This document shows positions 26,740-32,754 of a stretch of DNA of 32,754 bases, one piece after another. The notes beneath the pieces are model-generated. The model searched no databases and was not told the origin of the DNA. It saw only the letters and a list, made by a program, of their open reading frames with translations. Position 1 is the stretch's first letter. Every line of letters begins with the position of its first letter. This DNA comes from JBCBTJ01 sp964597685. GTDB taxonomy: Bacteria; Pseudomonadota; Alphaproteobacteria; Caulobacterales; Hyphomonadaceae. Made by a program: the position numbers and the translations under genes. The stretch covers positions 1 through 32,754 of the forward strand of contig CAZQZC010000009.1 in assembly GCA_964597685.1 (NCBI GenBank). Direction: 5' to 3'.

Positions 26740-27876
26740 CTACGCCGTTTGCGACGCACGACGTTCATCGGCAAGGGCTATCTCTATCTCGTTCAGCAAG
26801 CGCTCGGCCGCCGCCCGCCACGTAAACCGGCCAGCCCACTTTTCACCGCGGCGTTTTCGAGCATCTCGCAAATCTGTCGGCTCCAGCATTAGAGATTGAA
26901 ACAGGTCGGACCATTGCGTCGCCTCATCCGGTGATGCGAACGCGGCTCCCTCCCCACACGTTTCAGGCAATGCGCCGCAAGGCGCTGCGACAACTGGGCA
27001 TCCCAACCGCAATGCCTCAAGAGGGGGAAGTCCAAAGCCTTCCGTTGTCGAGGGAAAGGCCAAACAGAGCGCGCGCTCAAGCAAGGCTCGCAACGCTCCG
27101 TCGGAGATGCGCCCAGCAAAGATCGTGGATTCCGGTGGAAGAAGCCCCGCTTTTTCGAAGTCCGCTTTCGACGCGGGTCCGAAGAGAACGAGTTTAGCGT
27201 TTTGCTCCGCCATCATCCGGAAGGCGTCGAGCAAAACTCGAATGTTCTTATGCGCTTGGGTGTTCGCCAATCCGACGACGAACGGAGTCTCGTGGAGGTT
27301 TAGCTTTTCCAGGATTGTCGGATCTGCCGCCTCCCGCAAAATATGATCTACACCGTTGTGTATCACGCCGATCTTCTCAGCAGGGGCGACACCGAAGTCG
27401 ACAAGCTTAGACTTCGAAAACTCTGAGACCGTCAAAATGCGAAGGCCCCGCGCGCCCATGCGGCGGTGTGCGAAGCGATACCAAGTTCGAAACACCGTGG
27501 AATAAGAGCCTGGCGTCAAAAACACCTGGGCGTCATGCACCATGGCGATGGACCGTCGATGGCGGATTGGGGCTAAATTGCCAAATCCAATAAGCAAATC
27601 GTCGCCGACAAGACCCGGCAGGTCGATCTGCTCCCACGCCTGCCCTTTTCGCTGTCCTCCTTCCACGACATCGAAGTGTTTCAATTGGAAATCAGAGCGA
27701 CTGCCCGGGGGGCGGATCAGGCGCCCCACAATCCGAGCGCTGAGATCGGCGTCGGCGGCCACCATAGAGTCGAAAGCGTTTATGATCTCAGCGGCCACCC
27801 GATGCACGCCAGATAGGTCGGCCGCCAGAAAACGGCCGTTAAATGCAATGGACACTTTGTCGGGCGGGCTGGTCAT
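26740..27876 (-). CDS. glycosyltransferase family 4 (GT-B fold)
   Basis: A 378-residue GT-B enzyme. VSIAFNGRFLAADLSGVHRVAAEI opens the acceptor domain. HDAQVFLTPGSYS and LTVSEFSKSKLVDFGV are the mid-protein motifs of the GT4 mannosyltransferase-like group. The donor-binding E-x7-E is in STTEGFGLPPLEALRLGCPVVA. No membrane helix is seen, so it works at the cytoplasmic face. It is second in the six-gene minus-strand unit, 42 bp after the ParA-like gene and 18 bp before the flippase. The donor (GDP-mannose or another) cannot be told. Confidence 0.9.
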   Translation of the reverse strand: MTSPPDKVSIAFNGRFLAADLSGVHRVAAEIINAFDSMVAADADLSARIVGRLIRPPGSRSDFQLKHFDVVEGGQRKGQAWEQIDLPGLVGDDLLIGFGNLAPIRHRRSIAMVHDAQVFLTPGSYSTVFRTWYRFAHRRMGARGLRILTVSEFSKSKLVDFGVAPAEKIGVIHNGVDHILREAADPTILEKLNLHETPFVVGLANTQAHKNIRVLLDAFRMMAEQNAKLVLFGPASKADFEKAGLLPPESTIFAGRISDGALRALLERALCLAFPSTTEGFGLPPLEALRLGCPVVAAPCGALPETCGEGAAFASPDEATQWSDLFQSLMLEPTDLRDARKRRGEKWAGRFTWRAAAERLLNEIEIALADERRASQTA

Positions 27877-27918
27877 GGCGCAGCTTTAGCAATTCTCTCG
27901 CCGATGCGCCCGTCCAGC

Positions 27919-28842
27919 TTAGTCGCGAGACCTCGGCGGAGCTGGAACACCGAGTTGTTTGCCAAGGAACGCTGAGAAATCCTCGGACAATCGCCGGACG
28001 TCGCCGCGCAAGCTGCCATACTTTCCGCGCATCGTATTATAGCTGTCAGGCGCAGCCCGCTCCATGGCTTGGAGCGCCTGCACCGATTCGGGAATCGTCG
28101 GACCGAACGTTCGATCCTTCAGATAGACGTTTCGAAGCTCGCTTTCCAATTGACGTGCGTAGCGGGTGTTTCGGAAACGCGTCACCACGACGAAGCTTCG
28201 CTGCGCGAATTCGGGCGCCACGTTCGCCTGGACCCAATCTGAAAACTGCTTTGTGCCCCAGGCTGAAACGGCGTCAGCGATCGTCGGCGTGACATACGCG
28301 TCCGCCAGCATCAACGCGGCGCGCGCTAATGGCGATAGATAAGGCGGACAATCGATCAGGACGACGTCGAAGATCGGCAAGAGCGGCTGAAGGGCCGTAT
28401 TGATATGGGATGCGAGCGCACTCGCCAGCGTCGACGGCGTTCCCTTGGCCGAATACCAATTCTCCTCGAGATCAATCTCGAACATGCGTAGGATTGGATG
28501 GGCCGGAAGCGAAGATATCCATCCGAGCCGCTGATCTCGCTCCTCGGAGATCCGCAACTCCTCCAACGTGACAGAATTCGGCATGACAAGAGCCGCCGCG
28601 TCGGGTGGCCGCTTACTCCGAAACTGATCAATGAGATGGTGCAGCCCCTTCCCCTGGTCGGCTGCCGCCTGGATCCCGCGCTCGGTCAACAACATCTGGC
28701 TGGAATTGGCCTGGGGATCAAAATCGACGACCAGCACCGATGCGCCAAAATAATACGCTAAGCCGTCGGCGAGCATAACCGTTGTCGTCGATTTGCCGAC
28801 GCCGCCTTTGAAATTCGCAATGGCTGCAATGGGTGCAGTCAT
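27919..28842 (-). CDS. ParA/MinD-superfamily ATPase
   Basis: A 307-residue cytoplasmic P-loop ATPase. The deviant Walker A KGGVGKST is at residues 12-19 with the signature first lysine (K12). The A' motif VVDFDPQANSS and Walker B VVLIDCPPYLSP complete the ParA/Soj fold. No N-terminal DNA-binding domain is present, and no ParB-like gene is in the window, so it is not an ordinary plasmid partition pair. It heads a six-gene unit with glycosyltransferase, flippase, two GMC and a Tat protein. Orphan ParA-like ATPases position large machines in many bacteria; placing a polysaccharide apparatus is a plausible role. The ATG at 28842 follows GAGAGG by five bases, and an upstream in-frame ATG adds a Cys-rich unlikely extension. 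Confidence 0.88.
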   Translation of the reverse strand: MTAPIAAIANFKGGVGKSTTTVMLADGLAYYFGASVLVVDFDPQANSSQMLLTERGIQAAADQGKGLHHLIDQFRSKRPPDAAALVMPNSVTLEELRISEERDQRLGWISSLPAHPILRMFEIDLEENWYSAKGTPSTLASALASHINTALQPLLPIFDVVLIDCPPYLSPLARAALMLADAYVTPTIADAVSAWGTKQFSDWVQANVAPEFAQRSFVVVTRFRNTRYARQLESELRNVYLKDRTFGPTIPESVQALQAMERAAPDSYNTMRGKYGSLRGDVRRLSEDFSAFLGKQLGVPAPPRSRD

Positions 28843-28979
28843 GCTCGCCTCTCCCCGTCGCCCGCAGGCTTTGGACATCAAATCGAAATCGCCGGAAGGA
28901 CATGCCGACATGTGACACTCGCCACAGCGTGGCCCGCTGATCAAGTTGTAAGACTGACTTGCCTAAAATCTAGGCGTCT

Positions 28980-29020
28980 GTGCGCTCAACGACCGAGTTC
29001 TGAGCGTTTGGTCGGCGCAC
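28980..29020. repeat. imperfect inverted repeat / possible hairpin
   Basis: GTGCGC (28980-28985) pairs with GCGCAC (29015-29020), and CGACC (28990-28994) pairs with GGTCG (29010-29014), leaving a four-base bulge and a 15-base loop. It would lie in the leader of either divergent gene. Confidence 0.4.
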
Positions 29021-29097
29021 ATATCTTTCGCAATCGCAGCAATTTCAGCATAACTAAAAGCCGACCTTCGAGGGACTGGGATCTAAGTATTGATTCG

Positions 29098-29111
29098 GAT
29101 CAATTTTGATC
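29098..29111. promoter_or_regulatory. dyad GATCAA-TT-TTGATC
   Basis: Perfect six-base arms around a two-base centre, about 250 bp upstream of the ParA-like start. A possible operator of unknown regulator. Confidence 0.35.
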
Positions 29112-29134
29112 AAGGGCGAGCACTCGGCAGCAAG

Positions 29135-29149
29135 CCCTGACAATCAGGG
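29135..29149. promoter_or_regulatory. dyad CCCTGA-CAA-TCAGGG
   Basis: Perfect six-base arms around three bases; could be an operator or a small hairpin. No T-run follows, so a terminator is unlikely. Confidence 0.35.
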
Positions 29150-29268
29150 AAGCCTCAGGTTGACGCCGCCAACGGTCGAAGTTGAATCGCAAGCTGATTT
29201 GATCATCAGGGCGTCGGAGCAATTCCCCGGAGCGGTGAATTTGCACCAGCGCTGTTGCAGTCTCAGCC

Positions 29269-29283
29269 TTAAAAGACTATTAA
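29269..29283. promoter_or_regulatory. CtrA-type binding box TTAA-N7-TTAA
   Basis: TTAA at 29269-29272, seven bases, TTAA at 29280-29283: an exact match to the CtrA recognition pattern known from Caulobacter and other alphaproteobacteria. A weak promoter overlaps it (TTGCAG at 29255-29260, 17-bp spacer, TATTAA at 29278-29283), about 150 bp upstream of the sugar-transferase start. Binding by CtrA is an inference. Confidence 0.5.
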
Positions 29284-29433
29284 TTTTTGCACTGAGCGAA
29301 CGTTCTCAAAATATGTGGGGCAAGTTCGTCTGGTCTGGGATTTGCACCTGGTCAGTCGCGAGGCTTGAGACTCGTTCCTCGTCGGTTTTGCAACTGAGCT
29401 ATAATGGCGGTTGCGCATGCGTACGGGTGGGAC

Positions 29434-30123
29434 ATGGGCTATAATTCGCTGAACGATAGAGATCTTGCTCTTTACTTCAACGAAGGGAAGAAATCCCGCC
29501 GCCGAAAGGTGTCATCCAGTCCGTTTAAGAGACTGTTCGACATTGCAACGTCCAGCATAGCGCTTGTTTTTCTTTTACCACTGCTTGCCCCCATCGCGCT
29601 GCTCATCCGTTTAAGTGATGGCGGCCCGGCGCTTTTTGTGCAGGAGCGAATTGGGTTAGACGGACGGAAATTTCGCTGCTTCAAATTTCGAACGATGGTT
29701 GTAGACGCCCAGGCGCGGCTCGATAAATTGCTTTCGGAGGATCCAGTGGCCCGACGAGAATGGGCCGCGGACCAAAAGCTTCGTAACGATCCACGCATCA
29801 CTGGACTTGGAGCTTTCCTTCGGAAATCTAGTCTTGATGAGTTGCCGCAATTGCTGAACATCATCAAAGGCGACATGTCCGTCGTTGGGCCGCGGCCTAT
29901 TGTTGAAAAAGAAACAGCGCGCTACGGCTCCGCGTTCTCGTATTATTGCGAAGTGCGCCCTGGCCTGACCGGCTTGTGGCAAATCAGTGGCCGCAACGAT
30001 ACGACTTACGCTGAACGCGTTGCCTTGGACGTCAAATACGTTCGACACTGGACGCCGCTGGGCGATCTCAAGATCGTCGCATTGACCATCCCCGCCATTC
30101 TATTCTCCTCTGGAGCATATTAA
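29434..30123 (+). CDS. undecaprenyl-phosphate sugar-1-phosphate transferase (ExoY/short-form initiating glycosyltransferase)
   Basis: A 229-residue member of the bacterial sugar transferase family that starts repeat-unit synthesis by moving a sugar phosphate to undecaprenyl phosphate. KRLFDIATSSIALVFLLPLLAPIALLIRL is the single membrane helix. VQERIGLDGRKFRCFKFRTM, LRKSSLDELPQLLNIIKGDMSVVGPRP and RPGLTGLWQISGRN are the family's conserved catalytic blocks in the usual order. The long N-terminal membrane domain of WbaP-type enzymes is absent, so this is the ExoY-like short form. The ATG at 29434 follows GGGTGGG; an ATG at 29404 is possible but has no ribosome site. A glycosyltransferase gene follows after 93 bp. 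Confidence 0.9.
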   Translation: MGYNSLNDRDLALYFNEGKKSRRRKVSSSPFKRLFDIATSSIALVFLLPLLAPIALLIRLSDGGPALFVQERIGLDGRKFRCFKFRTMVVDAQARLDKLLSEDPVARREWAADQKLRNDPRITGLGAFLRKSSLDELPQLLNIIKGDMSVVGPRPIVEKETARYGSAFSYYCEVRPGLTGLWQISGRNDTTYAERVALDVKYVRHWTPLGDLKIVALTIPAILFSSGAY

Positions 30124-30150
30124 TAAGCCCCAATTCGTGGCACGGGAGAT

Positions 30151-30202
30151 GCACGACTCCATTGGATTAGACGTCTCCGTCTATCTGTTGGACCTGTCGT
30201 GC
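30151..30202 (+). promoter_or_regulatory. nested hairpin in the intercistronic leader, abutting the ribosome site
   Basis: GCACGAC (30151-30157) pairs perfectly with GTCGTGC (30196-30202). Inside it, CCA pairs with TGG, and TAGACG (30168-30173) pairs with CGTCTA (30178-30183) around a TCTC tetraloop. The outer arm ends at the base before GAAGGAG (30203-30209), the ribosome site of the next gene. It may control or insulate translation, or stabilise the mRNA. Confidence 0.5.
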
Positions 30203-30216
30203 GAAGGAGTTCCGCT

Positions 30217-31368
30217 GTGCGCGTGGCGATCATCCATTACTGGCTCATCGGCATGCGCGGTGGTGAGAAGGTGCTCCAAGCGCTGTGCGAGATGTACCCA
30301 GACGCGGACATCTTCACCCATGTGGTCGATGTTCGAAAACTCTCAGACGATCTGACCCGACATAAGATCGAGACGACGTTCATCCAGAAGCTGCCTTTTG
30401 CACGAACGCATTATCAAAAATATTTGCCGTTTATGCCGCGCGCGCTCGAGGAACTCGACCTATCGGCCTATGATCTCGTTCTGTCATCGGAGTCCGGTCC
30501 CGCCAAAGGCGTGATCCCGCGGCCGGATGCATTTCACGTCTGCTACTGCCATTCTCCAATGCGCTATATCTGGGATCACTACCACGAATATCGTCGCACC
30601 GCCGGCTTTCTGGCGCGGCAGGCTCTTCCACATATTGCCCATCGCCTGCGCCTATGGGACGTAGCCAGCGCGGCGCGGGTGGACCAATTCGTCGCCAATT
30701 CCCAACACGTGGCGCGCCGAATCGAGAAGTATTATCGGCGTGAATCGATCGTCATCCATCCACCGGTCGACATCTCTGACTTTGCGGCCGTTCGGCGCGA
30801 TGATCCAGACGACTATTATCTCGCCGCTGGCGAATTGGTGGGCTATAAGCGCTTCGATCTCGCGGTGGACGCCTTTACGCACTCGGGCAGAAAACTCGTC
30901 GTTATTGGAGACGGCGAAGAACGCGCAAAACTGGAGGCCCGAGCGGGCGACAATGTCTCTTTTCTGGGGCGTGTCTCCTTTGACGAATTGAAGGCCCGCT
31001 TTGCGGCCTGTCGAGCCTTGATCTTCCCCGGCGAGGAAGACTTTGGAATCATCCCCGTCGAAGTCATGGCCTCAGGTAGACCTGTTATCGCCTTTCGCCG
31101 CGGCGGCGCGTTGGACAGCGTCTCCGAAAACGAAACGGGCCTGTTTTTCGACGAGCAATCGTCTGACGCTTTGAATGACGCGGTCGCCCAGTTCGAACGG
31201 CACCTTGAACCTTTTGTAGATTCCGTCCGTATCTCAAATTATACTCAACGTTTCAGCGTTGAGACGTTCAAGTCGTCCATGTCGAGGCTGATCAGCGCGC
31301 ATCTTCCGAAAGCGGCCGACAGCAGCTCTGAAGACACTCCGCCGCAACTTACCGCCAAACTCGTCTGA
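30217..31368 (+). CDS. glycosyltransferase family 4 (GT-B fold)
   Basis: A 383-residue GT-B enzyme. VAIIHYWLIGMRGGEKVLQALCEMYPDADIFTHV opens it, and CYCHSPMRYIWDHY and VANSQHVARRIEKYY are mid-protein motifs of a GT4 subgroup seen in many exopolysaccharide clusters. The donor-site E-x7-E is in FPGEEDFGIIPVEVMASGRPVIA. The GTG at 30217 is chosen: AAGGAG lies seven bases upstream and the protein then begins directly with the first strand; an upstream GTG (30199) lies in a hairpin arm. It follows the initiating transferase, so it may add the second sugar. The last 20 residues are polar and low-complexity. Confidence 0.9.
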   Translation: MRVAIIHYWLIGMRGGEKVLQALCEMYPDADIFTHVVDVRKLSDDLTRHKIETTFIQKLPFARTHYQKYLPFMPRALEELDLSAYDLVLSSESGPAKGVIPRPDAFHVCYCHSPMRYIWDHYHEYRRTAGFLARQALPHIAHRLRLWDVASAARVDQFVANSQHVARRIEKYYRRESIVIHPPVDISDFAAVRRDDPDDYYLAAGELVGYKRFDLAVDAFTHSGRKLVVIGDGEERAKLEARAGDNVSFLGRVSFDELKARFAACRALIFPGEEDFGIIPVEVMASGRPVIAFRRGGALDSVSENETGLFFDEQSSDALNDAVAQFERHLEPFVDSVRISNYTQRFSVETFKSSMSRLISAHLPKAADSSSEDTPPQLTAKLV

Positions 31369-31427
31369 TCTGACGAAGCGACCCCATAGGGGGCATAGGC
31401 GCATGCCTCGCATGAAGGGATGCGCGG

Positions 31428-31459
31428 TGCGGGCGCGTCAGAGAATGATAACGCCCGCA
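31428..31459 (+). terminator. possible terminator hairpin after the GT4 gene
   Basis: TGCGGGCG (31428-31435) and CGCCCGCA (31452-31459) form an eight-base GC-rich stem with a 16-base loop, 60 bp past the GT4 stop. No T-run follows, so it is not a classical intrinsic terminator. The surrounding stretch 31369-31603 holds no gene I can support. Confidence 0.35.
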
Positions 31460-31603
31460 AAGGATTGATAGCGGCGGCGTGTCGAAATCCGCACATTCAC
31501 GCCGCAATTGGAACGCATTCCGAGCGCATCTATTTTTATGAGCGTGTTAATGTTTGCCGTTGATATTGTTTGAGGGCGCGGGCGTTTTGAGCCGCTGGTG
31601 ACG

Positions 31604-31807
31604 ATGAGAAAACCTCAACCGGTGAAATTGGCCGCCGGATCACCTGGCGGCGGCAAAACAACTCCGCGTCGACATATGGATCGCTCGACAAGCAGCATGC
31701 GCCGCGAAGACAAATGGCCCCTATGGATCACCGCCCTTTTGGTGGTCACCTATTGTACTGCAGCTTGGGTCGGTATCGCCATCACCATCAAGTCGCTCTT
31801 TTTCTAG
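31604..31807 (+). CDS. small single-helix membrane protein, hypothetical
   Basis: A frame of 67 residues from ATG 31604. A polar, basic N-terminal half (residues 1-37, with a GGGKTTPRRH stretch that only superficially recalls a P-loop) is followed by one hydrophobic helix (WPLWITALLVVTYCTAAWVGIAITI) and a short KSLFF tail. No strong ribosome site is seen; a GTG at 31598 and an ATG at 31676 are alternatives. It lies between the GT4 and phosphatase genes on the same strand. No family is recognised, and reality as a gene is moderately likely because of the clean membrane helix. Confidence 0.45.
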   Translation: MRKPQPVKLAAGSPGGGKTTPRRHMDRSTSSMRREDKWPLWITALLVVTYCTAAWVGIAITIKSLFF

Positions 31808-31929
31808 AATTGCGTTTTCCTGAGCTCGCCGCGGCTCCGCTTAATTCACCCTGAACGCCCGGTATTATACGCATTGTAACAGGCCTTAGGGCTTTCACAT
31901 GTCCTGCCGGACCTATATTCACGTGCGAA

Positions 31930-32754
31930 ATGCTGGGTCGGACGTATATAGCAAAAGCGCAGAACTGGCTGAAAAGCCAATTGAAGCGCGTGGTTTCGCA
32001 GGTCCAGATGCGAAACAGCGCCGCGTCGCCTAAGATTGAGTTATTCCCGGTCACGTCAACTTCCGAAACGATCTCCGAATGGAACGCCGTTTCAACGGCG
32101 AACACAGACACGCTGGTTTACGCCGTCGGCGACATCCACGGACGCGCCGATCTTCTTGAGCGCTTAATAGACCTGATTAAGCGCGACGCCGTCGACCATG
32201 TTGGTACGCCACATCTCGTTTTTCTGGGTGATTATGTCGATCGCGGTTTCCAGTCGCGCCAGGTTCTAGATCGCCTTATGGAGAACGATCTCTCCGCATT
32301 CGACCTTCATTTCCTGAAGGGCAATCACGAGGCTGCCCTGCTTCGATTCCTGCGCGATTTTCGTTTCGGTCCGAATTGGGCCGAGTTTGGCGGCCTTGAG
32401 ACGCTGGTGTCGTACGGCGTGCGTCCGCCCCGAATACGGACAGGCCTCGACGAATGGGAGGCTGCGCGAAACGCGTTCGAAAAAGCGCTCCCTGCGAGCC
32501 ACCTCGATTTTATCAATAGTCTTCGCCTAATGACGACAATTGGCGAATATGTGTTCGTCCACGCCGGTCTCCGCCCGGGCGTTCCTCTGGAAGCCCAAGA
32601 GGAAGCCGATCTCCTCTGGATTCGGGAACCGTTCCTTCAAAGCAAGACGCCGTTCGACCAAGTCGTGGTCCATGGCCATACACCAGCGCAGCGGCCCCAT
32701 ATCGACGAGCGCAGGATCGGAATTGACACGGGCGCCTATCTGACCGGCAGACTA
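31930..32754 (+). CDS. PPP-type metallophosphatase / serine-threonine protein phosphatase (3' end outside the window)
   Basis: An open frame runs from ATG 31930 through the window end (275 codons, no stop). It carries the complete PPP metallophosphatase series: GDIHG at residues 67-71, GDYVDRG at 100-106, GNHE at 131-134, and a later VHAG and HGHTP (248-252). These residues bind two metal ions. Relatives dephosphorylate proteins (bacterial PrpA/PrpB, phage lambda phosphatase) or small phosphoesters such as diadenosine tetraphosphate. Similar genes often lie near exopolysaccharide clusters (from memory), but a role in this locus is not shown. The first 60 residues are less conserved, and ATG 32008 is an alternative start. 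A strong ribosome site is not seen for either. Confidence 0.87.
   Translation, partial: MLGRTYIAKAQNWLKSQLKRVVSQVQMRNSAASPKIELFPVTSTSETISEWNAVSTANTDTLVYAVGDIHGRADLLERLIDLIKRDAVDHVGTPHLVFLGDYVDRGFQSRQVLDRLMENDLSAFDLHFLKGNHEAALLRFLRDFRFGPNWAEFGGLETLVSYGVRPPRIRTGLDEWEAARNAFEKALPASHLDFINSLRLMTTIGEYVFVHAGLRPGVPLEAQEEADLLWIREPFLQSKTPFDQVVVHGHTPAQRPHIDERRIGIDTGAYLTGRL
32160..32184. repeat. 8-bp perfect inverted repeat inside the phosphatase gene
   Basis: GCGCTTAA (32160-32167), nine bases, TTAAGCGC (32177-32184). It encodes part of the helix after GDIHG. The spacing between the TTAA units is nine, not the seven expected for CtrA. Confidence 0.4.

Larger units (their letters stand above)
28843..29433. 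promoter_or_regulatory. 591-bp divergent regulatory region between the ParA-like and sugar-transferase genes
   Basis: No convincing gene is seen here; a 112-codon frame (29106-29444) has no family features and runs into the next gene. The stretch is more AT-rich than its surroundings. It holds an imperfect hairpin (28980-29020), two short perfect dyads (29098-29111 and 29135-29149) and a TTAA-N7-TTAA box (29269-29283). Confidence 0.6.

Noticed and set aside
29092..29373. Three GANTC (CcrM-type) sites in the regulatory gap, at 29092, 29184 and 29369
   Set aside because: About two are expected by chance in 590 bp at this base composition, so no enrichment can be claimed.
29400..29405. TATAAT just before the sugar-transferase gene
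   Set aside because: No -35-like hexamer at 16-18 bp upstream, and the sequence overlaps a possible ATG; not kept as a promoter.
29106..29444. 112-codon open frame in the ParA / sugar-transferase gap
   Set aside because: It has no family features, overlaps the start of the sugar-transferase gene, and crosses the dyads and the CtrA-type box, so it is most likely a chance frame.
31613..31670. GGGKTT stretch in the small membrane protein as a nucleotide-binding P-loop
   Set aside because: The protein is far too short and has no accompanying fold; the match is superficial.
32160..32184. Palindromic TTAA pair in the phosphatase gene as a CtrA site
   Set aside because: The spacing is nine rather than seven and it lies inside conserved coding sequence.
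1..32754. CRISPR arrays, tRNA or rRNA genes, insertion sequences, prophage or partition sites
   Set aside because: No spaced repeats, RNA-gene features, transposase sequence or terminal repeats were seen on either strand by reading.

Overview
The window looks like a GC-rich alphaproteobacterial contig, probably a scaffold from a draft or metagenome assembly because 100 Ns sit inside one gene. Clues to the group are the TamA/TamB pair, the compact gene packing with strong GGAGG-type ribosome sites, and a perfect CtrA-type box (TTAA-N7-TTAA). A stalked or budding relative of Caulobacterales, Hyphomonadaceae or Parvularculaceae would fit. That placement is an inference; no marker gene settles it.

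Left part (1-11.4 kb). A 5'-truncated fumarylacetoacetate-hydrolase-family gene runs into the convergent tamB. tamB is coupled to tamA upstream, forming an outer-membrane assembly operon. A divergent gene encodes a membrane-anchored beta-propeller protein with a Cys-rich tail. On the minus strand follow a polysaccharide polymerase/O-antigen-ligase-like membrane protein overlapping a small hypothetical gene, and an acyltransferase-3 protein.

Central and right part (8.3-31.4 kb). This is a large surface-polysaccharide locus built from transcription units that switch strand repeatedly. It holds CDP-glucose synthesis (rfbF), a 3,5-epimerase (rfbC-like), two short-chain sugar-nucleotide dehydrogenases/epimerases, five glycosyltransferases, a polysaccharide pyruvyltransferase, an acyltransferase, a Wzx-type flippase, a Wzy-like polymerase and an ExoY-like initiating sugar-phosphate transferase. 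It also holds four flavoproteins: an amine-oxidase/mutase-like protein, an LhgO-like protein and two tandem GMC oxidoreductases. The GMC genes carry a CC-x4-C-x2-C motif and are followed by a small twin-arginine-signal protein, which resembles the alpha/gamma arrangement of FAD-dependent sugar dehydrogenases. A six-gene minus-strand unit runs ParA-like ATPase, glycosyltransferase, flippase, GMC, GMC, Tat protein.

The ParA-like gene and the initiating transferase are divergent across a 591-bp region that holds the CtrA-type box and several dyads. The working picture is a Wzx/Wzy-type polysaccharide whose sugars are tailored by oxidation, acylation and pyruvylation. Its initiation may be cell-cycle timed and its machinery may be positioned by a ParA-type ATPase. 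The last 1.4 kb holds a small one-helix membrane protein and a PPP-type metallophosphatase cut by the window end. No RNA genes, CRISPR arrays or insertion sequences were seen.
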